Shown: positions 53,558-62,554 of the stretch, piece by piece | Position numbering within the stretch: the first letter of the stretch is position 1 | Layout of the letters: each line of letters starts with the position of its first letter | From: Pelistega sp. | GTDB lineage: Bacteria; Pseudomonadota; Gammaproteobacteria; Burkholderiales; Burkholderiaceae_B | Length of the DNA: 64,000 nucleotides | Direction of reading: 5' to 3' | NCBI GenBank assembly: GCA_030538255.1 | Contig: JAUNUI010000013.1 | Location: forward strand, 24,776 to 88,775 | Program-made: the position numbers and the translations under genes | The notes under the pieces: generated by a model | Told to the model about the DNA's origin: nothing | What the model saw: the letters and a program-made list of their open reading frames with translations, nothing else | The model's database searches: none

Positions 53558-55075
53558 TTATTCCTCACCAAATTTTACGCCTTGCGCCAAGGGTAATTCT
53601 TTCGAATAATTAATCGTATTGGTAGCGCGGCGCATATAGACTTTCCAGGCATCTGAACCAGATTCACGCCCACCGCCCGTTTCTTTCTCGCCACCAAAAG
53701 CGCCACCTATCTCAGCACCAGAAGTGCCGATATTCACATTGGCGATACCACAATCGGAACCTGCAGCAGACAGGAATGTTTCTGCTTCAAGTAGGTTCGT
53801 GGTGAAAATTGCCGATGATAAGCCTTGTGGCACATCGTTGTGCATGCTGATGGCCTCATCGAATGTATCATAGCTCATTACATAGAGGATAGGTGCAAAG
53901 GTTTCATGTTTGACAATGGCAGTTTGCGCTGACATAGCTACAATGGCGGGTTCCACATAATATGCCTCAGGATAGTGCTCTTGCAAAGCACGTTGACCTC
54001 CTGTAATCATATGACCGCCTTGCTGCTTTGCTTGGTCTAAGGCTTCTTGCATAGCGTCAAATGAAGCTTGATCAATTAATGGCCCTAGTAAAGTACTCTC
54101 TTCAAGAGGGTTACCAATCTTTACTGATTGATAGGCTTTCTTAAGAGCGCTTAATAATTCATCGATGCGTGATTGGTGCACAATGAGTCGACGGGTGGAG
54201 GTACAACGTTGCCCTACCGTACCAATCGCGCCGAATACAATACCGCGTACGGCCATAGCTAAATCGGCTGATTCACAGACAATAATTGCATTATTACCAC
54301 CGAGTTCAAGTAGGCTACGACCAAATCGGGCGGCTACGCGGGGACCTACTTCACGACCCATGCGAGTAGAGCCAGTGGCTGAGACTAAGCTGACTACTGG
54401 ACTATCGACCAAGGCTTCACCGACAGTTCTTTGACCAATTAGTAATTGTGCAAGTCCTTCAGGGGCCTCACCAAAGCGCGCTAGGGCCTTTTGAAAAATA
54501 GCTTGTGTCGCTAATGCGGTTAAGGGGCATTTTTCGGATGGCTTCCAGATAACGGCATTACCGCATACGAGCGCCAATGCTGTATTCCAAGACCATACCG
54601 CAACGGGGAAGTTAAAAGCCGTAATGACACCAACCACACCTAAGGGATGCCATGTTTCCATCATCCTATGCCCAGGGCGTTCTGAAGCAATGGTAAGGCC
54701 GTATAACTGGCGTGAGAGCCCAACAGCAAAATCACAGATATCGATCATTTCCTGTACTTCACCTAAACCTTCAGAGATGATTTTGCCGGCTTCAATTGAG
54801 ACGAGCTTTCCTAGTGCCTCTTTATGAGTACGTAATTCATCACCGAGTAATCGAATTAACTCACCTCGTTTGGGGGCAGGAACCGTGCGCCAAGCCAAAT
54901 AAGCAGCCTGAGCTTGTTGCAACGCTTCTTGTATCTCATCCTGTGAATGCTCATGCACGTCGGCAATATGCGAACCGTCAATAGGTGAATAGACAGGAAG
55001 ACTGCCGCCTATAAATGCATCTTGTTTAATGCCTAAAGAAAGTAGAAGTTCGTGGGTGGATTGCATAAGAGACAT
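53558..55075 (-). CDS. amaB: Aldehyde dehydrogenase, ALDH7/AmaB type (piperideine-6-carboxylate dehydrogenase)
   Basis: 505 residues. NAD+-dependent aldehyde dehydrogenase with catalytic C291 (GTVGQRCTSTRR) and general base E257 (LLELGGNNAI). The GGNNA in place of GGKxP and the ALDH7-style EMIDICDFAVGLSRQLYGLTI segment point to the antiquitin/AmaB branch, which oxidises alpha-aminoadipic semialdehyde in lysine/pipecolate breakdown. AAGGAG lies 10 bases before the start. It is convergent with the S10 operon. Other aldehyde substrates cannot be excluded. Confidence 0.85.
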   Translation of the reverse strand: MSLMQSTHELLLSLGIKQDAFIGGSLPVYSPIDGSHIADVHEHSQDEIQEALQQAQAAYLAWRTVPAPKRGELIRLLGDELRTHKEALGKLVSIEAGKIISEGLGEVQEMIDICDFAVGLSRQLYGLTIASERPGHRMMETWHPLGVVGVITAFNFPVAVWSWNTALALVCGNAVIWKPSEKCPLTALATQAIFQKALARFGEAPEGLAQLLIGQRTVGEALVDSPVVSLVSATGSTRMGREVGPRVAARFGRSLLELGGNNAIIVCESADLAMAVRGIVFGAIGTVGQRCTSTRRLIVHQSRIDELLSALKKAYQSVKIGNPLEESTLLGPLIDQASFDAMQEALDQAKQQGGHMITGGQRALQEHYPEAYYVEPAIVAMSAQTAIVKHETFAPILYVMSYDTFDEAISMHNDVPQGLSSAIFTTNLLEAETFLSAAGSDCGIANVNIGTSGAEIGGAFGGEKETGGGRESGSDAWKVYMRRATNTINYSKELPLAQGVKFGEE

Positions 55076-55178
55076 AACGTGAGTTCTCCTTGTTCGAGGG
55101 TGCTAGCTGTGTTACAGCGTGCAGTTATACAAGCATTAGGTAAGTTCCCTTTGCATAACTTTGTATAAATATGTGTGC

Positions 55179-55787
55179 CTATTGATTGTACAGCTCAGGA
55201 TTATCATCTTCAAAACTACGCTCTGGATGAGGCACATATAATTTGATGAAGGTTTCTAGTTCAGGCCCATGGTACATATCAAGGCATTTCATCAGGTCTG
55301 CGCGTGGCATGCTAGCGCGCTCACTAATTCTATCGGGTTTTAGCTCGTAGTGGCGTGCGAGATACTGTTCAACCAACTCGGGCACTTTACCGGTGCTTTC
55401 TTCAAGATCGTAGTCACTCCAAGCAAAGACAACTGATGCTGAGGCACCAATATCCTTTGCTACTTCGGGGTGGTCTTTATAAGCGGTTCCGATGCATTGA
55501 ATTAAGGCCAGATCTTTATAATTTTGTGCATAGCTTCGACTTGCCGTCGCGGGCGGCCATTGGCGCGCTGCGGCATTATTGCTGGGGTTTTCTGCTGTGG
55601 AATTATTGCTGTGTTTATCAGTTAATGAGTTATTCGCGGAGCTTGCCGCTACCGCAATTTGACGAGTGCTTTCTTTGGTCTTGCTGTTTTCGCTTTGTTC
55701 AGCTCCTGCGATGGACAAGCTACTCAATATGAGTGTAAGGCTCGCAATACCAGCCTTGAGGTTTGGTAAATATCTCTTGAAGTGCAT
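55179..55787 (-). CDS. Tai4-like T6SS amidase immunity protein (orphan)
   Basis: 202 residues with a Sec signal (1-29, SLSIAGAE) and a Ser/Asn-rich linker (about 30-78). The C-terminal domain (about 85-200) has SYAQNYKDLALIQCIGTAYKD, YLARHYEL, LMKCLDMYHGPELETFIKLYV and a final PHPERSFEDDNP. This order and spacing recall the Tai4 family, periplasmic proteins that block the peptidoglycan amidase effector Tae4. No Tae4 or other T6SS gene is in the window, so it may protect against effectors from neighbours. Recognition is by eye. Confidence 0.6.
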   Translation of the reverse strand: MHFKRYLPNLKAGIASLTLILSSLSIAGAEQSENSKTKESTRQIAVAASSANNSLTDKHSNNSTAENPSNNAAARQWPPATASRSYAQNYKDLALIQCIGTAYKDHPEVAKDIGASASVVFAWSDYDLEESTGKVPELVEQYLARHYELKPDRISERASMPRADLMKCLDMYHGPELETFIKLYVPHPERSFEDDNPELYNQ

Positions 55788-56103
55788 AAAACTCTCCCTT
55801 TTTTATGATTATACGGATATACGTAGTTGAAAAATAAGCGAAATATAGAATTTGGCAATAAATAAAGACGTACAGCAAAATTGATAATATACTGTGGTCT
55901 ATATCAAATATTGCGGTGCACTATTTGCGCAATAAGAATAGCTTAATGTGACGCTAAAACATTCATTTGAATGTCGTCTTTACTGTGCTTATACAAAATA
56001 GCCATAAGATTTTAGAGCCTACAAAGCTCAGTTTCATTAATAACATTCAGTAGATTTATCCAGTTTAACAATGGTGCATCGTAATAAAGAGTAGGAAAGG
56101 AAA
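55788..56103. promoter_or_regulatory. Divergent region between Tai4-like and aspartate dehydrogenase genes
   Basis: 316 AT-rich bases. TATTGCG (55909-55915) and CGCAATA (55928-55934) form a dyad with a 12-base spacer, a possible operator. GTAGGAAAGGAAA before 56104 is the ribosome site. Nothing else recognised. Confidence 0.3.
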
Positions 56104-56907
56104 ATGACGTACAAAATTGCCTATATTGGTTTTGGTTCAATTGGCCAAGAGGTGGCTCGGATTATGCAGGAAGAAGTCGACTTCCCCTGTGTGCAGCTGG
56201 TCCTCTTGCGTGATGGCTCCAAAGCTTTAGACAATTTGCCTAACTATGTTATGCCCATGTTTAGCTTTCATAAGATGTTGGCCTGTAAACCCGATATCGT
56301 GGTCGAAGTGGCGAGCCAGGAAGCGGTTTGGACCTATGCGGCACCTAGTATGAAATATGGTTTCCCTTTTGTCGTCAGTTCTGTGGGTGCGCTCGCCGAT
56401 CAAGCTGAACGCGAGAAGATGTTAGCGGCGGCTACGCTAGGGAATGCAAAATTAATTATCCCATCAGGTGCTGTGGCGGGTTTAGACTATGTGCAGGCGA
56501 TTAAGCGTATTCCTGATGCGCAAGTGATTTATGAGTCGCGTAAGCCAGTGCAAGCTTGGATGCAAGAGTTAGATGCACTTGGCGTCGATCCTGCGACGTT
56601 ACAAGAGAGCTATGTCTTATACCAAGGCGACGCTCAGGAAGCGGCGCTTAAATACCCTAAGAATCTGAATGTTGCCGCTACTTTAGCCATAGCTGGCTTG
56701 GGTATGGACAAGACGCAAGTGCGCGTGGTGGCTGACCCTCAGATCCAGAAGAATCAGCATCTGATTGAGGTAAAAAGTAGTCTGGGTAGTATGCGAGTGG
56801 AATTAACCAACTTGCCATCAGCGACGAATCCAAAAACTTCAGGAGTGGTTGCCCATAGTGTTGCGGCGACGATTTTTAAGCATTGTTCGCGTTTACAAAT
56901 TGCTTAA
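56104..56907 (+). CDS. Aspartate dehydrogenase (DUF108 family)
   Basis: 267 residues. N-terminal NAD(P) fold (KIAYIGFGSIGQEVARIM), central VEVASQEAVWTYA and SSVGALAD, and the C-terminal catalytic domain (PSGAVAGLDYVQAI, PKNLNVAATLAIAGLGMDKTQVRVVADP). L-aspartate dehydrogenase deaminates aspartate to oxaloacetate/iminoaspartate; the family also feeds NAD synthesis. It stands alone upstream of the hydroxyacid oxidase genes, with 251 bases before the next. Confidence 0.82.
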   Translation: MTYKIAYIGFGSIGQEVARIMQEEVDFPCVQLVLLRDGSKALDNLPNYVMPMFSFHKMLACKPDIVVEVASQEAVWTYAAPSMKYGFPFVVSSVGALADQAEREKMLAAATLGNAKLIIPSGAVAGLDYVQAIKRIPDAQVIYESRKPVQAWMQELDALGVDPATLQESYVLYQGDAQEAALKYPKNLNVAATLAIAGLGMDKTQVRVVADPQIQKNQHLIEVKSSLGSMRVELTNLPSATNPKTSGVVAHSVAATIFKHCSRLQIA

Positions 56908-57158
56908 ACTCTCGTCTAGGCTTGTCTTTCGCAAGCGCTGTATGCGCCATATAGGCATCAATAACGCTGTTCCTGGAGCAGACCCAGGGGTGCTAGCCTA
57001 CCTATTTCAGTCTATACATATGGCGTAGGTCCAGTCATTAGCATCCTTCAGCGTACTTGCATAATCAATAGTCTAATTGCCTAACAAGCTGCTTAGTCTA
57101 ATCAGATGGTTTAAAATCAGATATTGTTTTTATTGAATAAAGTAATAGAAGATTAGCC

Positions 57159-58526
57159 ATGACACAGACTCGTTTTGCCGATTTAATCGCGGGCATATCC
57201 ATTATCCAAGATGCGGATCAATTAGAAAAATACAGTACCGATAGTAGCGGCTATGAAGCGGCATTACCAAGCATTGTCGTGCGTCCTGTGACGGTTGAGG
57301 AAGTTGTGCGTGTGGTTAAGGCTTGTGCTGAGTGTGATTTATCGTATACCGTGCAAGGTGGCCTGACAGGTCTGGCCGGTGGTGCTCGCCCTGATTCAGG
57401 GGATGTGGTGATCAATATGGAGCGCCTAAATCAGATTGAAGAGATTGATACCGTGGGCGGTACAGCGATTGTGCAAGCGGGTGTAGTATTAGAAAGCTTG
57501 CATGAAGCGGTTGCTGAGCAGGGGTGGTATTTCCCACTGGATTTAGGCGCCCGTGGCTCTTGCCATATTGGCGGGAATGTAGCGACCAATGCCGGTGGTA
57601 ATAAGGTCTTTCGTTATGGCACGACACGTGAGTTAGTGCTCGGTCTTGAAGTGGTCTTGCCTGACGGTACGTGCTTAAATATGTTAAATCGTGTACTAAA
57701 AAACAATACAGGCTTGGATTTAAAGCATCTGTTTATTGGCACTGAAGGTCGCTTCGGTATCATCACGCGTGTCAGTCTTCGCTTATTTCCTGCGCCACAG
57801 GCGCGTCATACGGCCTTAGTGGCCTTGGATGGCTTGGCTTCAGTAACTAAATTGCTTAAGCAAGCGCGGGCAAGTTTAGCTGAGCTAGCAAGCTTCGAAG
57901 TGATGTGGGATAACTATATGATTCCAGCCGCTCAGGCCTGCGGTCAAGCGGTGCCTTTTGCTGGTCAATATCCGATCTATGTTTTGCTTGAGGTTGAGGG
58001 TGCTGAAAGACCCTCATTGAAGGATAATCTCAATGAGTTTTTAGAACAAAGCTTAGAAAGTGGCTTATTGCAAGACGTCATTATCCCACAGACACTCGAT
58101 CAGGCTGCTGTCCTATGGAAGATGCGTGACTCAAGTAGTGAGGTGATGCATGCGGTGAAGCCGTTTGTCGCCTTTGATATTGGTATGCCATTAAAGGATA
58201 TGCAGGCTTTTATTGAGCATATGTTGGCTGAGATTAAGGCGCAATTCCCGCATGCAACGAATCAATTATTTGGTCATTTGGGTGATGGTAATTTACACCT
58301 GACAACGGGCCTGCTGCAAGAGGATGAACTCTTGCCCGTAGAAGAGCTGGTTTATCAGATTTGTGCCAAGTACAACGGCAATATTACAGCAGAACATGGG
58401 ATTGGTCGCATTAAAAAACCGTTCTTACACTATAGCCGTAGCCCAGAGCAAATTGCACTGATGCAAACTATTCGTCAAGTGCTTAATCCTGATAATCGTC
58501 AGAATGCTGGGCGTGTGGTGGATTAA
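57159..58526 (+). CDS. FAD-linked 2-hydroxyacid oxidase (GlcD/D-LDH-like), first copy
   Basis: 455 residues. PCMH FAD-binding domain (about 35-215; VTVQGGLTGLAGGARPDSGDVVINMERLN, LDLGARGSCHIGGNVATNAGG) and the FAD-linked oxidase C-domain with FGHLGDGNLHLTT and ITAEHGIGRIKKPFLHYSRSPEQIALMQ. The histidines of the HLGDGNLH motif bind a metal in relatives. It probably oxidises a D-2-hydroxyacid such as D-lactate, glycolate or D-2-hydroxyglutarate. Low similarity to the second copy argues against a recent duplication. Confidence 0.85.
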   Translation: MTQTRFADLIAGISIIQDADQLEKYSTDSSGYEAALPSIVVRPVTVEEVVRVVKACAECDLSYTVQGGLTGLAGGARPDSGDVVINMERLNQIEEIDTVGGTAIVQAGVVLESLHEAVAEQGWYFPLDLGARGSCHIGGNVATNAGGNKVFRYGTTRELVLGLEVVLPDGTCLNMLNRVLKNNTGLDLKHLFIGTEGRFGIITRVSLRLFPAPQARHTALVALDGLASVTKLLKQARASLAELASFEVMWDNYMIPAAQACGQAVPFAGQYPIYVLLEVEGAERPSLKDNLNEFLEQSLESGLLQDVIIPQTLDQAAVLWKMRDSSSEVMHAVKPFVAFDIGMPLKDMQAFIEHMLAEIKAQFPHATNQLFGHLGDGNLHLTTGLLQEDELLPVEELVYQICAKYNGNITAEHGIGRIKKPFLHYSRSPEQIALMQTIRQVLNPDNRQNAGRVVD

Positions 58527-58730
58527 AAAGATAGTGCCGTTTTAAAGCAAAATGATTGATAGGCTTGCGGTAAGAAAGAACAGCTTTATTCTGAGAGCGT
58601 GAAATATTAAGGGCAGAGCCAATACCTTGGTATTGTGTGAAGCCGTCTAGAGCTTGATCGAATTCGCTTACTGGCGAAAGATGACGAAAAGCTGAGTAAA
58701 GCAAGCGCAAATAGCATACAAAAAGGAAGA

Positions 58731-60125
58731 ATGAGCATGAAAAGACAAGTAACTGAGCAGGCAAGGGCCGCTTTTAAAGAGAAATTTGCAGAGCGTTTTA
58801 TTACCTCTGAATCGGTGCGTGAACACCATGGCGTGGATGAGTCCGCTTATGATAAGGTGCTGCCTGATGCGGTGATTTATGCGCATACGATTGAGGATGT
58901 GATTGCTGTGGTGAATCTGTGTCGCGAGCATAATGTGCCACTGATTCCTTTTGGCGTCGGTTCTTCGATTGAGGGCCATGTGCTGCCCATCGAAGGTGGT
59001 ATTAGTTTAGACTTAAGCGAAATGAATAAGGTCTTAAGCGTGAATGCTCAGGACTTTACCGTAACGGTTGAGCCCGGTGTATTGAGAAAGCAATTAAATG
59101 ATGAGATTAAGGATACAGGTTTATTCTTCCCGATCGACCCTGGTGCGAATGCCTCTATCGGAGGTATGGCCAGCACTCGTGCTTCGGGCACGAATGCGGT
59201 GAAGTATGCCACCATGCGTGAGAATATTGTGTCATTGAAAGTCGTGACCCCAGATGGTAAGTTAATTCGTACCAGTAGCCACGCTATGAAGAGTTCGGCA
59301 GGTTACGATATGACGCGCTTATTTATTGGTAGTGAAGGCACCTTAGGGGTTATTGTAGAAATTACGGTACGTGTATACCCCATTCCTGAGTTTATTACGG
59401 CAGCGATTTGTGCATTTCCGACAATGGAAGATGCGGTGAATTGCACGGTACAGATCAAACAATGTGGTGCGAATATTGGTCGTGTCGAATTCCTTGATGC
59501 TAACTCGGTACGTGCGGTTAATAAATATAGTAATTTAACCTTAAAAGAAAGTCCACTTTTATTATTTGAGTTTCATGGTTCAAGCACCGGGATTCAAGAG
59601 CAAATTGAGCTGATTAAGGAAATTAGCCAAGAGAATAATGGCTCAGATTTTGAGTGGGCGAGCCAGCCAGAGGAGCGTAATCGTCTCTGGACCGCACGAC
59701 ATAATGCGTATTTTGCGAGTCTGCAATTACGTCCTGGTTCACGTAGTATTACGACCGATGTCTGTGTGCCGATTTCAAATTTAGCGCAATGTGTGAAAGA
59801 AACCTCGGATGACTTAGCCAATTTACCAGTACCTTGGACTATCTTAGGCCACGTGGGTGATGGTAATTTCCATGTCTTGATGATGATTGACCCAGAAAGC
59901 GAAAGTGAGCGCGAGCAGGCTGAAGCCTTGAATCAGCGCCTAGTACAGCGTGCCATTGCGCTTGAGGGCTCTTGTACAGGTGAGCATGGTATTGGTCTAC
60001 ATAAGATGGGATTCCTGCGTGAAGAGCATGGTGAAGATATGATTGATTTGATGCGTCGTATTAAGCAAGTTTTTGACCCGCAGAATATTATGAATCCAGG
60101 CAAGATGTTTACTTGGAATGCGTAG
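58731..60125 (+). CDS. FAD-linked oxidase (GlcD/D-lactate dehydrogenase-like), second copy
   Basis: 464 residues; AAGGAAG suits the ATG at 58737 slightly better than the one at 58731. PCMH FAD domain (PLIPFGVGSSIEGHVLPIEGGISLDLSEMN, IDPGANASIGGMASTRASGTNAVKYATMR) and C-domain with LGHVGDGNFHVLMM and CTGEHGIGLHKMGFLREEHG. This branch resembles D-lactate/glycolate dehydrogenases. It is transcribed with the hyi gene, which starts one base after its stop, so glycolate/glyoxylate or tetronate metabolism is likely. Confidence 0.86.
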   Translation: MSMKRQVTEQARAAFKEKFAERFITSESVREHHGVDESAYDKVLPDAVIYAHTIEDVIAVVNLCREHNVPLIPFGVGSSIEGHVLPIEGGISLDLSEMNKVLSVNAQDFTVTVEPGVLRKQLNDEIKDTGLFFPIDPGANASIGGMASTRASGTNAVKYATMRENIVSLKVVTPDGKLIRTSSHAMKSSAGYDMTRLFIGSEGTLGVIVEITVRVYPIPEFITAAICAFPTMEDAVNCTVQIKQCGANIGRVEFLDANSVRAVNKYSNLTLKESPLLLFEFHGSSTGIQEQIELIKEISQENNGSDFEWASQPEERNRLWTARHNAYFASLQLRPGSRSITTDVCVPISNLAQCVKETSDDLANLPVPWTILGHVGDGNFHVLMMIDPESESEREQAEALNQRLVQRAIALEGSCTGEHGIGLHKMGFLREEHGEDMIDLMRRIKQVFDPQNIMNPGKMFTWNA

Positions 60126-60126
60126 A

Positions 60127-60939
60127 ATGCTGAAATTCGCTGCCAATCTCTCAATGCTATACACCGAATGGCTATTTATCGAACGCTTTGCTCAAGCAGC
60201 ACAGGATGGCTTTAAGGGGGTGGAGTGCCTATTCCCTTATGTTGAGCCAGCGCAGCGCCTTAAAGCAGAATTACAGGCTTATGACTTGCAGCAAGTCTTA
60301 TTTAACACCCCAGCGGGTGATTGGGTAGCGGGTGAGCGAGGGCTTGCTTGCTTACCGGGCCGTCAGATAGAGTGCTTGGATGGTGTGAAAAAGGCACTGG
60401 ACTATGCGCTTGTCTTGGGCACTCAACACATACATCTGATGGCGGGTATTCCAGCTGACGATGTTGAGTTCGAGCTTCTGCAAGCGCAATACTTGGATAC
60501 GGTAGCTAAGGCGGCTGATTTAGCAGCGGGTGCAGGCGTGACTATTCTACTGGAACCCATTAATCCGCTTAATATGCCAGGGTACTTTTTGCGAACGCAG
60601 GCTCAGGCGCATCAGGTCGTAGATCTTTTGCAGCGTGAGAATATCAAAGTGCAGATGGATCTCTTTCATTGCCAGCGCACGGAAGGCAATGTGGCGACTA
60701 AACTTGCCGAGTATTTACCGAGCGGATGCGTAGGACATATTCAGATAGCAGGGGCACCAGAGCGGCATGAACCAGATACGGGCGAGCTTAACTATGTGTA
60801 CATCTTTGAGCAATTGCTGCAGCTAGATTATCAAGGTTGGATTGCTTGCGAATATAATCCGCAAGGACATACGCGCGAGGGCTTAGGCTGGCTTCAGGCT
60901 TGGCGTCAGAGAGAGCAACAGCTACTAGCACCGCAATAA
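60127..60939 (+). CDS. hyi: Hydroxypyruvate isomerase family protein
   Basis: 270 residues from the ATG at 60127, where the family start motif MLKFAANLSMLYTEWLF begins; an ATG three codons upstream overlaps the oxidase gene. TIM barrel with AAQDGFKGVECLFPY, LGTQHIHLMAGIP, TILLEPINPLNMPGYFL, VQMDLFHCQRTEGNV and IACEYNP, including the glutamates that act as acid and base. It interconverts hydroxypyruvate and tartronate semialdehyde, or acts as the related 2-oxotetronate isomerase (OtnI). Confidence 0.87.
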   Translation: MLKFAANLSMLYTEWLFIERFAQAAQDGFKGVECLFPYVEPAQRLKAELQAYDLQQVLFNTPAGDWVAGERGLACLPGRQIECLDGVKKALDYALVLGTQHIHLMAGIPADDVEFELLQAQYLDTVAKAADLAAGAGVTILLEPINPLNMPGYFLRTQAQAHQVVDLLQRENIKVQMDLFHCQRTEGNVATKLAEYLPSGCVGHIQIAGAPERHEPDTGELNYVYIFEQLLQLDYQGWIACEYNPQGHTREGLGWLQAWRQREQQLLAPQ

Positions 60940-61094
60940 TCTCCCTAAGCAGAACTTATCAGTAGCAATCTCTAAAAGCAGAACACGATAAAACTTCATG
61001 TAGGTGCTAATTCGTTGTTGCGGTACCTTATTTTTTAATAAACCCGTATTTAAAGCTCTCGTATCAACACAGTACATAAGCCAAGGCATGCATC

Positions 61095-62213
61095 ATGCAA
61101 GTATCAAACCAAACCAGAGTCTTACAGTTGCAATGTGGAGATCTCTACGTCGAAATAGCCCCCGAGATAGGCGCTGCGATCACTGCTTTTTATCGAGTAG
61201 ATGAGGCGGGTAAGCGCTTTGATTATTTACGTCCCACAACAGCGCAAGCCATTGCTGCAGGGACAATTAGTGAGATGGCGAGCTTTCTGATGGCGCCTTG
61301 GGCAGGGCGTATCCGTAATGGTCGCTTTGAATATCAAGGGCGTGAGATTCATTACCCGAGTCAAGATCCTACTCAGCCGCATAGCATGCATGGTTTTACT
61401 AGGGATAAGGCTTGGCTATTAGGCGAGTATCAGCTAAACCATGACGCGAGCGGTGATGATGACGCTACACTCAGGAATGATACGAGGCATAGCCAGGGTG
61501 CTGAGCCTGAAAATAATATTATGCATAGTCAGGATGCTGAGCTTAAATATAAGGTTATGCACAATCAGAATGCCTCACTTGAAAATAATGCTGCGCGTAA
61601 CGATACTAAAAATGAATCTCGCTGTGCCTATGCAAGACTTTATTTTACGCATCAAGCAAGTAAGGAGTGGCCGTTTAGCTTTACCCTAGAGCAAACTATT
61701 CGTTTAAGTCCCCAAGAATTGCGCATCGATTTGCGTGTCTGTAATACAGGTTCTGAGAGCATGCCTTTTGGTTTTGGTCACCACCCTTTTTATCCATGTG
61801 ATGCGGATACACTGGTTCAAGCGCAAGTTGGTCAAGCATGGCAGGGCGATCACGAGGTGATGCCGATAGCGCTCATTGATCACCCTGCGCAGCCCAAGCT
61901 AGCAGAGGGTTTACGGGTGCAGGCTGAGGAACACGATACAGTATTTGTCGCTTGGCAGCATGAGGCGCGGATTAGCTGGCTAGCGCAGGGGGAATCATTA
62001 GTGCTGCAAGCCAGTGCACCACAGGACTTTTTTGTCTTGTACGCGCCTGCTAATCAGCCCTGGTTTTGTGCGGAACCATTTGCCAATGTGACCGACAGTT
62101 TTAATCTACGCGCGCGCTATACCTCTGATGTGATTGGTGGGCTAGATATTGCCGCTGGCCAAAGTCATTCAACTTGGTTTAGTTTACGGCCTGAGCCTTA
62201 TACGGGGCCCTGA
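61095..62213 (+). CDS. Aldose 1-epimerase family protein with a tandem-repeat insert
   Basis: 372 residues of the galactose mutarotase fold. MAPWAGRIRNGRFEYQGREI and HSMHGFTRDKAWLL carry the substrate arginine and first histidine; FGFGHHPFYP carries the second, and FAVLYAPANQPWFCAEPFANVTDSFN-like residues near the end carry the glutamate. Between strands, about residues 116-178, there is an unusual insert with three 12-residue repeats. The protein interconverts anomers of a sugar; without galactose genes nearby the sugar is unknown. Confidence 0.83.
   Translation: MQVSNQTRVLQLQCGDLYVEIAPEIGAAITAFYRVDEAGKRFDYLRPTTAQAIAAGTISEMASFLMAPWAGRIRNGRFEYQGREIHYPSQDPTQPHSMHGFTRDKAWLLGEYQLNHDASGDDDATLRNDTRHSQGAEPENNIMHSQDAELKYKVMHNQNASLENNAARNDTKNESRCAYARLYFTHQASKEWPFSFTLEQTIRLSPQELRIDLRVCNTGSESMPFGFGHHPFYPCDADTLVQAQVGQAWQGDHEVMPIALIDHPAQPKLAEGLRVQAEEHDTVFVAWQHEARISWLAQGESLVLQASAPQDFFVLYAPANQPWFCAEPFANVTDSFNLRARYTSDVIGGLDIAAGQSHSTWFSLRPEPYTGP
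61485..61592 (+). repeat. 36-bp in-frame tandem repeat in the aldose epimerase gene
   Basis: Three units, at 61485, 61521 and 61557, each 36 bp. They encode RHSQGAEPENNI, MHSQDAELKYKV and MHNQNASLENNA (residues 131-166). The period is a multiple of three, so the frame is kept. Confidence 0.88.
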
Positions 62214-62554
62214 GAGAGCCATTATGGGCTTTTAAACAAACAGGTAATAGGTTGTGCTGCATATACTTAATTATGCGCCTATGGTGGGTTTAGATGGGTT
62301 GAGCGGGTGTCTATATCATCAGTCTATGATATGCATAGGTATTAACTGTTTGATGCGTACCTAGCTTTGAAGGACGAGGGAATAGAGGGTGAGTCCAGAT
62401 GAAAGCCAAGTTAAAGGCTCATTATTCCTAGTTCATTAGGAGGGACGAGAATATGCGCTGAGTCCAGATAAAAGCCCTCAAATTTTGAGGGCTATATCAG
62501 GATTATGTCGTATTCAGTATTCAAGAGAGAATACGAGAGAGCTAAGACAGAAAA
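62214..62554. other. Gap between convergent epimerase and TctC genes
   Basis: 341 bases without a gene. Two copies of a loose direct repeat (GGACGAG...GAGTCCAGATGAAAGCC near 62372 and GGGACGAG...GAGTCCAGATAAAAGCC near 62441). AGCCCTCAAA with TTTGAGGGCT (62473-62493) makes a terminator stem, followed on the minus strand by TTTTAT, so it mainly serves the TctC gene. Confidence 0.6.
62473..62493 (-). terminator. Terminator of the TctC gene
   Basis: A 9-10 bp stem (AGCCCTCAA / TTGAGGGCT), small loop; on the minus strand it is followed by TTTTAT. Convergent epimerase transcripts would also meet it. Confidence 0.65.
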
